A stretch of 64,000 bases of DNA from Methylobacterium gnaphalii (GTDB lineage: Bacteria; Pseudomonadota; Alphaproteobacteria; Rhizobiales; Beijerinckiaceae): positions 124,001-188,000 of the forward strand of contig NZ_BJZV01000005.1 of the NCBI RefSeq assembly GCF_007992215.1, read 5' to 3'. How positions within the stretch are numbered: position 1 is the stretch's first letter; every line of letters starts with the position of its first letter. The notes under the pieces were generated by a model. It was not told where the DNA came from and did not search any database. It was given only the letters and a program-made list of their open reading frames with translations. Positions 29,057 to 37,967 of this stretch are shown piece after piece. Both the position numbers and the translations under genes were made by a program.

Positions 29057-29782
29057 TCAAGGCTTGACCCCGAGCTTCTCCTTCAGCTCCGGTGCGGAAA
29101 GTTCGAGCCCGAAACCGGGCTGACCCATCTGGAATTTCTTCGCGGCCTCCAGCTCGCCGACCACCACCGGATCGAACCCGGCATCGGTAACGAGCGTTCG
29201 CGCCGTCTCGACGGCCTTCGGATCATCGCCGGCAATCGGGATCGCCATGCGCGGCTCGGGCCGGCCAGCATTCTTCACGAAGACCTTGAAGTTCGCCGCG
29301 TTGAAGGCGCGCACGATGCGGGCGCCGGACAGGTACTTCTGCGACGTGACGCCGATGCCATTCTTGTCGACCTCGTCGCGCAGCTCGGCGCCGTCTCGTG
29401 CGGCCGTGGCGTTGCCGGCATCGATCACCACCTTACCCTTCAAAGCGGCGGCGTGCTCCTTCCCGAACTCGGGATAGGCCTTGTAGGGCACGGCGAGGAA
29501 GACCGCGTCGGCATAGGCCAGCGCCTCGGCCGGTGTGCCGGCATGCGCCTTCGGCCCGAGGCCTTCGACCAGCGGCTTCAGCTCCTCCGGGTGACGCGAG
29601 GCGAAGAGCACGTCGTAGCCCGCCTTCACCCAGAGCGTGCCGAAGGTGCTGCCGATATTGCCGGCCCCGATGATCCCGATCTTCTTGGGAGCCGGCTCGG
29701 CCATTACCAGCGTCGCTGCGACCACCGCCATCGCGGCGAGGGCAGCAACCCGCGAACCCATCCGAAGGACATCAAACAGCAT
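29057..29782 (-). CDS. Exported NADPH:F420-oxidoreductase-like Rossmann protein
   Basis: A 241-residue protein with an N-terminal signal-like hydrophobic segment (about residues 8-28) followed by a Rossmann domain with GIIGAGNIGSTFG and a basic residue pair (ASRHP) suited to NADP. It resembles the NADP-binding domain of F420-dependent reductases (annotation family COG2085), often without F420. Its start overlaps the stop of the aldo/keto reductase gene by 11 bases. Export of a Rossmann enzyme is unusual; the hydrophobic segment could instead be an anchor. Confidence 0.75.
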   Translation of the reverse strand: MLFDVLRMGSRVAALAAMAVVAATLVMAEPAPKKIGIIGAGNIGSTFGTLWVKAGYDVLFASRHPEELKPLVEGLGPKAHAGTPAEALAYADAVFLAVPYKAYPEFGKEHAAALKGKVVIDAGNATAARDGAELRDEVDKNGIGVTSQKYLSGARIVRAFNAANFKVFVKNAGRPEPRMAIPIAGDDPKAVETARTLVTDAGFDPVVVGELEAAKKFQMGQPGFGLELSAPELKEKLGVKP

Positions 29783-30674
29783 CGATCAGGGCCTCCATCT
29801 TCTTGCGCTCGGCCGCGTCGGGCAGGCGCCCGCGCGCCGCGCCGACGTTCTCCTCGACGTAAGCGACCTTGGCCATACCGGGGATCGGGCAGGTCACAGC
29901 CTCGTTGGCGATCACGTATTTCAGGAAGAACTGCGCCCAGTTCGCGCAGCCGAAGGCAGCCGCCCAGTCGGGAATCGGCTTGCCCTTGACGGCGCCGAAC
30001 AGCCGGTCGCGGCCGAAGGGCACGTTGATCATCACGGCCATGCCGCGGTCCTTGGCCAGCGGCAGGATGCGCTCCGCGGCGAGCCGGCTGTCGATGGCGT
30101 AATTGACCTGGATGAAATCCAGCGTCTCGCGCTTCATCACCGCTTCAAGGTCGGGATACTGGCGATCGGCCCAAACGGTGACGCCGACGTAGCGGATGCG
30201 GCCCTGCTGCTTGAGAGCGCGCAAGGTCGCGAGATTGTTATCGACATCGACGAGATTGTGGACCGCGATCAGGTCGATCTTGTCTGTCTTCATTCGTTGA
30301 AACGAGCGCTCGATCTGCGCCAGACCGTCCTTGCCGCGCTCGGAGACCTTGCTCGCCAGGAAAATTTTTTCGCGAAGTCCGCCCTCGGGCAGGATTTGTC
30401 CGAGCACATCCTCGGCAGTGCCGTAGCTTGGCGCCGTATCGATCACCCTGCCGCCCAAGGCGACGAAGCGCTCCACCGCCTCGCGCAAGGGAGCGATCTT
30501 GTCCGGTGTGGGCTCGACCTCGTAACGGCGCGACGTGCCGATTCCGATGGCCGGCAACGCCTCGCCGGAGGAGGGGATCTTTCGCAGCAGCAATGGCTCT
30601 TCGGCCGAGGCCGACCTCGTGACGAACGGCGCCAGGGCGCCGGCAGCCAACAGTGTCCGCCGGTCGAGGGTCAT
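29772..30674 (-). CDS. Tat-exported aldo/keto reductase
   Basis: A 300-residue aldo/keto reductase. The N-terminus MTLDRRTLLAAGALAP followed by SASA looks like a twin-arginine signal with its Arg pair at 5-6. The AKR core shows VIDTAPSYG (catalytic Asp and Tyr), ASKVSE (catalytic Lys) and AVHN (catalytic His). A Tat signal suits an enzyme that folds with NADP before export. It is cotranscribed and overlaps the following NADP-binding gene. Confidence 0.83.
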   Translation of the reverse strand: MTLDRRTLLAAGALAPFVTRSASAEEPLLLRKIPSSGEALPAIGIGTSRRYEVEPTPDKIAPLREAVERFVALGGRVIDTAPSYGTAEDVLGQILPEGGLREKIFLASKVSERGKDGLAQIERSFQRMKTDKIDLIAVHNLVDVDNNLATLRALKQQGRIRYVGVTVWADRQYPDLEAVMKRETLDFIQVNYAIDSRLAAERILPLAKDRGMAVMINVPFGRDRLFGAVKGKPIPDWAAAFGCANWAQFFLKYVIANEAVTCPIPGMAKVAYVEENVGAARGRLPDAAERKKMEALIDAV

Positions 30675-30833
30675 GCGTCTCTTCTCCGCAATGGAGGAGG
30701 TTAGATGGGGCGGCGGCTGGGTTCGGGGAGGTGAGCGGACACCCCGCCGTTTCGGGAAGGCGCGGGATGCGCTAGGCAGTCGCCCCACCGTCGGCCTGCG
30801 CCGTCCACTCTCTCGCCGATTCGCACGCCTGAC

Positions 30834-33005
30834 ATGACCCTTCCACATACGGCGAGCCTGATCCGCCGGGGCTGGCCGCCCATCGCCCTGCCCGTCGAGG
30901 GCAGCGGCCTGCGCCTCATTGTCAGGCTCGACGGCCAGGATCTCGGCCTGCGCTTCGTGCGCGTGAGCTTCCTCGATCCGACCAGCGCCGCCTTCAGCCG
31001 CGTGACACTCAGCGCCGGGCTCAGCGAGGGCAGCTATAAGCCGCAGCTCGCTCTCTCGGCGGATGGCAACGGCCGCTTCAGCTGGACCGGTCTTCTGCCG
31101 AAGACCGTGCGGCACCTCGAACTCGCGCCGACCTTCGACGACTTCCTGCCGCCGCTGACGAATCTCGAACTCGCCGAGCCCCATCTCGCCCGGCTCGTCG
31201 GCACGGGACTGATGCGCCGGCCGCATCTCGTCGCCGAGGCCGGCATGTGGCGCCTGGTGCGCAAGCGGCTCAGGGCCAAATATCGTCTGGAGGCAGCGGT
31301 TCAGCCGCGCGCGCTCGCCGGCTATGCCGACTGGATCGCGCGCTTCGACACCGTAACCGCGGCCGATCGCGCCCGCATGCGGGCCGAGATCGCGGGCTGG
31401 ACCGCGCCGCCGGCTCTCTCGGTGCTGATGCCCGTCTACAACCCCGATCCGGCGGTGTTGGAGAAGGCAATCGCGTCCGTGCGAGGCCAGCTCTATCCCC
31501 ACTGGCAGCTCTGCATCGCGGACGATGCCTCGAACCGGCCGGGCGTATCGGCCGTGCTCGAACGCGCCGCGGCCGCGGAGCGGCGCATCAGGCTGATCCG
31601 GCGCGGCGAGAACGGCCACATCTCGCGCGCCACGAACAGCGCGCTGGAGGCGGCGACCGGTACGTTCTGCGCCTTCCTCGACCACGACGACCTGCTGCCG
31701 GAAAACGCCCTCTACGAGGTCGCTCGGGCGCTGATCGCCAATCCCGATCTCGACCTGATCTATTCGGACGAGGACAAGGTCGATGCGAAGGGCAAGCGCT
31801 TCGAGCCCCACTTCAAGCCGGACTGGAATCCCGAGCTGCTGCTCGCCCAGAACTACCTGAACCACCTCACGGTGATCCGCACCGATCTGATCCGGCGCGT
31901 CGGCGGCCTGCGTCCCGGCTTCGAGGGCAGCCAGGACCACGACCTGCTGATGCGCATCGCCGACGACCTCGCGCCGGACCGCGTCCTGCACATCCCGAAG
32001 GTGCTCTATCACTGGCGCGCAGCGATCGGCTCCGGCACCTTCTCGGATGCGGCCTTGGCCACGGCAGAGGCCGCGCGGCTGCGCGCGCTCGACGAGACCA
32101 TCGCCCGGCGCGGCTGGCCGCACCGGGCCGAGCGGGGACCGGCCGGCTTCAACCGCCTGGTCCGCGCGCTGCCCGAGCCGGCGCCGCTGGTCTCCGTCGT
32201 GATCCCGACCCGCGATCGGGCGGAGCTGCTCTCCGTGGCGCTCGACGGCCTGCTCACGAAGACGGATTACCCTGCGATCGAGGTGGTGATCGTCGACAAT
32301 GACAGCGTCGAGCCCGAGACGGCGGCCCTGTTCGCCCGCTATCGCGACGATCCGCGCGTGCGGGTCGTGAAGAGCCCCGGCAAGTTTAATTTCTCGAAAC
32401 TCTCGAATGCGGGGGCTGAGGCGGCGCGCGGCGACGTGCTGCTCTTCCTCAACAACGATATCGAGGTGGTCGAGCCCGGCTGGCTGCGCGAGCTGGTCTC
32501 GATTGCGGCCGAGCCGCATGTCGGCGCGGTCGGCGCAAAGCTGTTCTACCCGGACTGGACCCTGCAGCATGGCGGTGTGGTGCTTGGCGCCGGAGGCATC
32601 GCCGGCCACAGCCATCTCGGCATCGAGCGCGAGGATCCGGGCTACTTCGCCCGCATGGTCGTCTCGCAGCAGGTCTCGGCGGTCACCGGCGCCTGTCTAG
32701 CGATGCGCAAGGCCGTGTTCGAGGAGATCGGCGGCTTCGATGCAGAGCGGCTCAGCGTCGCCTTCAACGACATCGACCTCTGCCTACGGGCCACGGAAGC
32801 TGGCTATCAGGTGATCTGGACGCCGCACGCGGTGCTGATCCACCACGAATCGAAGAGCCGCGGCCACGAGGACACGCCGGAGAAGCGAGCCCGCTTCGAA
32901 GGGGAGACCAAGGTGATGGTCGAGCGCTGGAGCAAGCAGCTCTCGCGCGACCCGTTCTACAACCTGAACCTGTCGCGGGCGAAGGCGAACTTCAAACTGA
33001 GCTGA
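30834..33005 (+). CDS. Two-domain GT2 glycosyltransferase
   Basis: A 723-residue protein with an N-terminal ~190-residue region of no clear family and two GT-A (family 2) domains. The first begins SVLMPVYNPDPAVLEKAI and has the DxD-like IYSDEDKVD; the second begins VSVVIPTRDRAELL and has FLNNDIEVV. Tandem GT2 proteins of this shape add sugars to O-antigen or other surface glycans. It is monocistronic and flanked downstream by a perfect stem-loop. No other glycan genes lie beside it. Confidence 0.87.
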   Translation: MTLPHTASLIRRGWPPIALPVEGSGLRLIVRLDGQDLGLRFVRVSFLDPTSAAFSRVTLSAGLSEGSYKPQLALSADGNGRFSWTGLLPKTVRHLELAPTFDDFLPPLTNLELAEPHLARLVGTGLMRRPHLVAEAGMWRLVRKRLRAKYRLEAAVQPRALAGYADWIARFDTVTAADRARMRAEIAGWTAPPALSVLMPVYNPDPAVLEKAIASVRGQLYPHWQLCIADDASNRPGVSAVLERAAAAERRIRLIRRGENGHISRATNSALEAATGTFCAFLDHDDLLPENALYEVARALIANPDLDLIYSDEDKVDAKGKRFEPHFKPDWNPELLLAQNYLNHLTVIRTDLIRRVGGLRPGFEGSQDHDLLMRIADDLAPDRVLHIPKVLYHWRAAIGSGTFSDAALATAEAARLRALDETIARRGWPHRAERGPAGFNRLVRALPEPAPLVSVVIPTRDRAELLSVALDGLLTKTDYPAIEVVIVDNDSVEPETAALFARYRDDPRVRVVKSPGKFNFSKLSNAGAEAARGDVLLFLNNDIEVVEPGWLRELVSIAAEPHVGAVGAKLFYPDWTLQHGGVVLGAGGIAGHSHLGIEREDPGYFARMVVSQQVSAVTGACLAMRKAVFEEIGGFDAERLSVAFNDIDLCLRATEAGYQVIWTPHAVLIHHESKSRGHEDTPEKRARFEGETKVMVERWSKQLSRDPFYNLNLSRAKANFKLS

Positions 33006-33015
33006 TCGCCAACGA

Positions 33016-33047
33016 AATCGGGCGCAATCCGCAGACTGCGCCCGATT
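33016..33047. terminator. Bidirectional terminator stem-loop
   Basis: AATCGGGCGCA and TGCGCCCGATT form a perfect 11-bp stem between the convergent glycosyltransferase and the small exported-protein gene. No T-tract follows on either strand, but the AT ends of the stem partly replace one. Confidence 0.6.
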
Positions 33048-33070
33048 GGAAGTCGGCTGAACGCGTCAGA

Positions 33071-33343
33071 TCAATACGGGTAGCCCTCGTAGTGGCGTCC
33101 CCGGCCCGGATAGGGCACATCACGCGGGCCGTAGGCACGGCGGTAGTAGTTGTAGCGGGATGGGGCGTAGTTCCCGTTGTTCACGCCGGCCGAGCGATCG
33201 TTCCCGCTATCCGCGGCGTAGGGCGACAGTCCGCTGCCGCTGCTGCTGTTGCCGCCTCTCGCCATGGCCGAGCCGGTCGCCGCGAGAACGAGGCCTGCCG
33301 CGACGGTCGCCGCGAAGACGGTCTTGGACTTGGAATGAGTCAT
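33071..33343 (-). CDS. Small exported Gly/Tyr/Arg-rich protein
   Basis: A 90-residue exported protein of unknown function. A signal peptide ends at about residue 28 (SAMA), and the mature part is rich in Gly, Ser, Asn, Tyr and Arg, ending with YPGRGRHYEGYPY. The ribosome binding site GGGAGA sits 7 bases before ATG 33343. The composition resembles low-complexity secreted proteins common in Rhizobiales. Confidence 0.75.
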   Translation of the reverse strand: MTHSKSKTVFAATVAAGLVLAATGSAMARGGNSSSGSGLSPYAADSGNDRSAGVNNGNYAPSRYNYYRRAYGPRDVPYPGRGRHYEGYPY

Positions 33344-33541
33344 CGGGGTCTCCCTGCTTGCCCAGACAACACGTGAACCCGGCCATAGGATGCACGGGTG
33401 CGGCCGACTGAATCGCTGCCGGGCCGGCATCGGAACGGACGCCGTCATCCGCAAACCTCATCCGCCGCATGCTGCGCCGATACGCCGGCACCGAGTCCGG
33501 CCAGAGTATGCGGTTCCGCCCCGGGCGGTCGAGGGGCTCGC

Positions 33542-34459
33542 TCATGCCGGCACCCGCTCGGGCACCGCGGCAGCCTGCTGGAACTCCCGATGGAGGAAGG
33601 CTGCCGCCATCTCGATCGAGCGGCGCGCCTCAGGCACGTAATTGTCGGCGATCTGCCAGACATGCGGCACGACGGGCCACAGGGTCAGCTCGACCCGCAC
33701 GCCGGCCGCACGCGCCTTCTCCGCCAGCGCCACGGAGTCGTCGCGCAGCACCTCCCGTTCGGCCGCGTGCACGAGCAGGGGTGGAAAACCGAGGAAATCG
33801 GCCTCGACAGGCGAGACGCGCGGGTCGCGGGGATCAGCGCCGGCGAGATAGACCGGAGCCAGGTTTGCCAGGATGTCGGTTGTGAACATCGCGTCACGGC
33901 GCTGATTGGACCGGAACGAGGGCCCACGCCTGAGCAGGTCGCAAGCCGGTGAGAACAGGGCTGCCGCGGCAGGAAGCGGCAATCCGCGGCGGCGCGCCTC
34001 GACGATCAGGGCGAGCGCCAGGTTCCCGCCCGCCGAGTCACCGGCTACGACCGCCGGCCCTTCGCGCGAGAAGGCGGTCCAGGCCGCAACGATGTCCTCG
34101 AGGCCCGCCGGAAACGGGTGCTCCGGCGCGAGCCGATAATCCGGCACGAAGACACGGAAATCCGCACGCGCAAAGGCGGCCGTAATCGTGCGGTGGGTGA
34201 GCGGCGAGCCGCCGACAAAGCCGCCGCCGTGCAGGTAGAGCAGGTGAGGGCGCTGCGCCTCGGTCTCCTTGCGCGGCCGCACCCACTCCCCCGGCACCCC
34301 ACCGAGTTCGCCCGGATGAAACACGGCGCTCGGCGAGGGGCGGAGGGTGTTCTGGGCGAACACCGCGCGGATCCGGGCGATGTCGGGCGAGCGGCCGAGC
34401 CGCGCCTTCACGCGGATCCGGGCGGTCAGGTCCAAGAGATATGCGCGCAGGCTCGCCAT
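33542..34459 (-). CDS. Alpha/beta hydrolase, hormone-sensitive-lipase family
   Basis: A 305-residue esterase/lipase. The oxyanion-hole motif HGGGFVGGS and the nucleophile elbow GDSAGGN (Ser in the middle) define the HSL family. The acid and His of the triad lie in the C-terminal third (PVVPHVWQ provides the His). No signal peptide. Substrate unknown, probably short-chain esters. Confidence 0.88.
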   Translation of the reverse strand: MASLRAYLLDLTARIRVKARLGRSPDIARIRAVFAQNTLRPSPSAVFHPGELGGVPGEWVRPRKETEAQRPHLLYLHGGGFVGGSPLTHRTITAAFARADFRVFVPDYRLAPEHPFPAGLEDIVAAWTAFSREGPAVVAGDSAGGNLALALIVEARRRGLPLPAAAALFSPACDLLRRGPSFRSNQRRDAMFTTDILANLAPVYLAGADPRDPRVSPVEADFLGFPPLLVHAAEREVLRDDSVALAEKARAAGVRVELTLWPVVPHVWQIADNYVPEARRSIEMAAAFLHREFQQAAAVPERVPA

Positions 34460-34558
34460 GGTCGGTCCGCTCCGGCCGCGATCGAGCGCGCCGGCCCGGT
34501 CTCTCTATCGCATGGCGGATTGATGCCGAACTACGGATGCGCGCGTCTTCGGACGATC

Positions 34559-35983
34559 CTATGCAGGTTGAGGACGCGTCCCATAGGCCTCGGCCATGAT
34601 GTCGATAGCCGCGAGCTTCGCCGCGAAGACCGACCAGTCATCGTGCTCGGCGATGGGTTTCCAGATCGCCTCAACCTCGTCGATCAGCATGGTGCAGGGT
34701 GCGCCTGCGAAATAGGGATGGTCGAGCCGGGCATCGGCCGCCGGCTCCAGGTCCTGCAGGGCGGCGTGGACCGGCCTGAAATCGTCACTCGCGTAGAATG
34801 ACGCCGCTGGGCTCGCCGCCGCCCGCATCTCGCTGGCGAGACCGCCCCGCCAGTCGAAGAAGGCCTGCTCGAAGGGCATCTGGCTCTTGGCCAGGAAGCT
34901 CCAGAAGGCTGAGACCAGGCGGTGCAAAGCCGTCTCGTCGCTCGGTCGGGCCAGTCCAAGCCGAGCGAGGATCACGTCCGCGAAGCCATCCTGCAGGGCT
35001 GGCCCGAAGCCCTTCAAGCTCGCCTCTAGGCGAGTCTGCTCCGTGAGCGGGATCAGGCACTCGGCGAGCCGGCTGAGGTTCCAGAACAGAGCCTCTGGCT
35101 GCCGGCCGAAGCTGTAGAGCCCGTACTCGTCGAAATAGGCGGCGGTGAAGCCGGCATCATGCGTTGGGGCGAAACGCCAGGGGCCGTAATCGAAGCTCTC
35201 GCCGGTGATGTTGATGTTGTCGGTGTTGAGCACGCCGTGGACGAAGCCGGCCGCCATCCATTGCGCGCCCATCCGCGCCACCCGCGCAACGACCTTGTCG
35301 AAGAACGCGATGGCGCGGTCGGCGAGCGCGTCCTCACGGATCTCCGGGTAATAGGCGGCCACCGCGTAATCGAGGAGCCGCTCGATGTTGTGGGTCTCTC
35401 CGAGTGCCAGGAAGCGCTGGAAGGTGCCGATACGGATGTGGGAATGGCTCAGGCGCACCAGCACCGAGGAACGCGTCGGCGAGGGTTCGTCGCCACGCTC
35501 CAGCGCCTCGCCGGTCTCGATCAGGCTGAACGATTTCGAGGTATAGACACCGAGGGCCTCCAGCATCGCGGTCGCCAGCACCTCGCGCATGCCACCTTTC
35601 AGGGTCAGCCGTCCGTCTCCGGCGCGCGACCACGGCGTCTGGCCGCTGCCCTTGGTGCCGAGATCGAGGAGCCGCCCGTCGGCGAGGTCGTGCAGTTGCG
35701 CGAACAGGAAGCCGCGCCCGTCACCGAGCTCGGGGTTGTAGGAGCGGAATTGATGGCCGTGGTAGCGCAGCGCCAACGGCTTCTCGAAGCTGCCGGGCAG
35801 CGTCGCGAACCGCCCGAAGTGCGCGATCCACTCGGCCCCCGAGAGACCGTCGAGCCCGACGCGCTGCGCCCAGGGCTGGTTGCGGTAGCGCAGGATGGCT
35901 TTCGGAAACCGCGCGGCTTCGACGACATCGAAGAAATCGGAGCCGAGATCGGCGTGACGGCGCGAGGGGTTCGGTGAGGACAG
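34559..35983 (-). CDS. selO: Protein adenylyltransferase SelO (YdiU); start codon uncertain
   Basis: A pseudokinase-fold enzyme that AMPylates proteins. The family pattern is clear: YHGHQFRSYNPELGDGRG, LTLKGGMREVL (ATP-binding region) and HGVLNTDNINITGESFDYGP. Homology continues upstream of the TTG at 35776 through RYRNQPWAQRVGLDG to about residue one of the open frame at 35983, giving 474 residues, the normal length. No ATG, GTG or TTG occurs between 35776 and the in-frame stop at 36041-36043. The likely start is CTG 35983, with GGAG ten bases upstream. Confidence 0.85.
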   Translation of the reverse strand: MSSPNPSRRHADLGSDFFDVVEAARFPKAILRYRNQPWAQRVGLDGLSGAEWIAHFGRFATLPGSFEKPLALRYHGHQFRSYNPELGDGRGFLFAQLHDLADGRLLDLGTKGSGQTPWSRAGDGRLTLKGGMREVLATAMLEALGVYTSKSFSLIETGEALERGDEPSPTRSSVLVRLSHSHIRIGTFQRFLALGETHNIERLLDYAVAAYYPEIREDALADRAIAFFDKVVARVARMGAQWMAAGFVHGVLNTDNINITGESFDYGPWRFAPTHDAGFTAAYFDEYGLYSFGRQPEALFWNLSRLAECLIPLTEQTRLEASLKGFGPALQDGFADVILARLGLARPSDETALHRLVSAFWSFLAKSQMPFEQAFFDWRGGLASEMRAAASPAASFYASDDFRPVHAALQDLEPAADARLDHPYFAGAPCTMLIDEVEAIWKPIAEHDDWSVFAAKLAAIDIMAEAYGTRPQPA

Positions 35984-36128
35984 GGGCTTCTTGCTCCAGC
36001 AATGTCTCTGACGACGGGGTCGGCCGGTTCGGCCTGACCGTCAACTCACGAAGCGGCCGGCGGTTTTCATCGGCGACAAACCGTGCGGTTGGCTTAAAGA
36101 CGGGTGTGAGCACATACGGGGGCGCGGC

Positions 36129-37133
36129 GTGCCCGTCGATCAGCGTTTCGAGGCGACCGTTGCGGCGCCGTTCTCGGTCTCCGGGTGCGGCCTGCACACC
36201 AACCATTTCGCCCGTGTTACCGTCGCCCCGGCGCCGCCGGGACACGGCATCCGTTTCGACGTCGCCGGCGCCGGCGCGGTCGCCCTGTCGTACGAGACCC
36301 GTGCCCCGAGCCGGCTGAACACGGCACTGAGGCTGCCCGACGGCACAGCCTTGCGCACCATCGAGCACCTGGCGGCAAGCCTCTCGGCCTTCGGCATCGA
36401 CAATGCACTGGTGAGGGTCGAGGGTCGCGAGATGCCGATCTTCGACGGCAGCGCCCAAGCCTGGTGCGCAGGAATCGCCGGGGCAGGCCTCGCCATGCAG
36501 GCCGCGCCGCGCCGCGTCATCCGCATCACCCGGTCGATCCAACTGGCGATGGGCCAGCGCTTCGTCCGGGCCGAGCCGTCGACGGCGCTGGAGCTCGATG
36601 TCACCTGCGAATCCTACTATGCGGGCGGCGTGCAGGCCTGGCGCGGTTGCCCGACTGGGCAAGCCTTCATGACGGAGCTGGCGGCCAGCCGCTCCTCGGG
36701 CCAGGTCAGCCGGCTCTGGAGTTTTGGGCCGGTGGCGAACCGTGTCCTGGCGCCGCTGCTGCAGCCGATCGGGCCGCGCAGCCCGGCCGATGCTGCCAGA
36801 GGGCCGTCGGCAAACACGCCGCGGCCGGATCTGCCATCGACCCTCACCGACGAGATTCGCGCCGGCATGGCGCATCCGGCCGGTGAGCCGGTGCTGCGCG
36901 GCGTCCGGCCCGGACGTGCCGCGATCCAGATCGGACCCTGGGTGATCGGCGGCGCGCGCTTCCCGGACGAGCGGGTGCGCCACAATGCCCTCGACCTGCT
37001 CGGCGACCTGATGCTCGCCGGACGCCCCATCATCGGCCGGATCGTCGCGCACCGGCCGACCCACAAGCTCACCTACGCCTTCGTGGCGACGCTCATGCAA
37101 AGCCCCGACGCCTATGAGATCGTCGACGCATAG
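36129..37133 (+). CDS. Divergent LpxC-family UDP-3-O-acyl-GlcNAc deacetylase
   Basis: A 334-residue protein of the LpxC fold. It keeps TIEHL (Glu79, His80), FDGSA, and the zinc/catalytic motif RHNALDLLGD (His285, Asp289, Asp293) followed by HRPTHK. In E. coli LpxC the residue after the zinc His is Lys239; here it is Asn286. The interval between His80 and His285 is about 45 residues longer than in E. coli, and the ARTFGF-type active-site segment is not visible. It may be a paralogue with altered activity. Start is GTG 36129. Confidence 0.72.
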   Translation: MPVDQRFEATVAAPFSVSGCGLHTNHFARVTVAPAPPGHGIRFDVAGAGAVALSYETRAPSRLNTALRLPDGTALRTIEHLAASLSAFGIDNALVRVEGREMPIFDGSAQAWCAGIAGAGLAMQAAPRRVIRITRSIQLAMGQRFVRAEPSTALELDVTCESYYAGGVQAWRGCPTGQAFMTELAASRSSGQVSRLWSFGPVANRVLAPLLQPIGPRSPADAARGPSANTPRPDLPSTLTDEIRAGMAHPAGEPVLRGVRPGRAAIQIGPWVIGGARFPDERVRHNALDLLGDLMLAGRPIIGRIVAHRPTHKLTYAFVATLMQSPDAYEIVDA

Positions 37134-37136
37134 GGC

Positions 37137-37856
37137 TCACGATTCGCCCCGGATCGCTTGGGCCTGACGCGCGTCACGGGCGAACATCGCCGCAAAACCA
37201 TCGCGGCGCGCCGCGCCAATCACCTTTCGAGGATCCTTGCCGGGATAGGCCGCCTCGATCGCCGCGACGCCTGCTGCCGAGGCCGCGAGGCGCGCCATGG
37301 CGCGTGCCTGGGCTAGGACCGGGCTCCAATCTCCCTCGTCCGTGAGGGGCTCTGCCCCAAGCTCGCTCGCGAGCGCTGCATCCCAGCCGATGCCGCGGAG
37401 CCTTGGGCTCGCTCCGGCAAAACTCGCCGTTGCAAGGACACCGGCGGCGCTGACCACGAGAGCGATGATGCCGATGCCGCCATCGGGCAGGCCGTGCTCG
37501 GCCTCGTGCACGGCGAGCTGTGCCCCGAGATGGGCGATGTCGCGCCCATGAGCCGACGACAGCATGATCGCGTCGGGGCGGACCTCCGCCAGTTCGTCGC
37601 GATCGATCGCGTCGATCCCCTCAATGCGGATCAGCAGCGGGACCGTACGCTTGCCAGATATCCCCCTCGTCATTGCGAGCGAGGCGAAGCCATTGAGGGC
37701 CGCAATGTCGGCGCCCTGGCCCCGGATGGCTTCACCTCCAGCTCGCGATGACGAGGGGGCACTCCGTGCATCGACGACCCACGCATCGGCGCAGGTCGGA
37801 TCCGGCTCGCCTCCACTCGTGATCAGATAGGCCCGCACGTCGCTCCCCGGACCCAT
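37137..37856 (-). CDS. CitE-like (HpcH/HpaI aldolase family) protein containing a palindromic repeat
   Basis: A 239-residue protein resembling HpcH/HpaI aldolase/citrate lyase beta proteins. Recognisable segments are the N-terminal AYLITSGG...DAWVVDARSA, then VPLLIRIEG, IIALVVSAAGV and RLRGIGWDAALASELGA. It is shorter than CitE (about 290). A 98-base palindromic repeat (37662-37759) encodes about residues 33-65, between strands one and two, without breaking the frame. Activity is uncertain. It is convergent with the LpxC-like gene, three bases apart. Confidence 0.65.
   Translation of the reverse strand: MGPGSDVRAYLITSGGEPDPTCADAWVVDARSAPSSSRAGGEAIRGQGADIAALNGFASLAMTRGISGKRTVPLLIRIEGIDAIDRDELAEVRPDAIMLSSAHGRDIAHLGAQLAVHEAEHGLPDGGIGIIALVVSAAGVLATASFAGASPRLRGIGWDAALASELGAEPLTDEGDWSPVLAQARAMARLAASAAGVAAIEAAYPGKDPRKVIGAARRDGFAAMFARDARQAQAIRGES
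37662..37759. repeat. Palindromic repeat inside a coding frame (family B)
   Basis: Left end CCCCCTCGTCATTGCGAGCG and right end GCTCGCGATGACGAGGGGG are inverted repeats, continued inward by GAGGCGAAGCCAT and ATGGCTTCACCTC. About 30 of 32 positions pair with one gap. The motif GTCATTGCGAGCG is a well-known start of REP-like elements in alphaproteobacteria. It lies fully within the CitE-like gene. Confidence 0.8.
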
Positions 37857-37967
37857 TGCGCGTCGAACCGGGACGCCGGCCGGCCACGGTCTTTCAAGCT
37901 TCCTTTACCATACCGACACGAAAGTCCGTGATGCGGCGATGGGTTAGGCCGCGCGGCCACGTCATCC

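Noticed and set aside
29772..32615. A 947-codon open frame on the minus strand.
   Set aside because: Only 29772-30674 is the aldo/keto reductase; the rest is antisense to the glycosyltransferase, an effect of high GC content.
35721..37100. A 459-codon minus-strand frame opposite the LpxC-like gene.
   Set aside because: Low-complexity Arg/Ala composition and no family resemblance; LpxC motifs lie on the plus strand.
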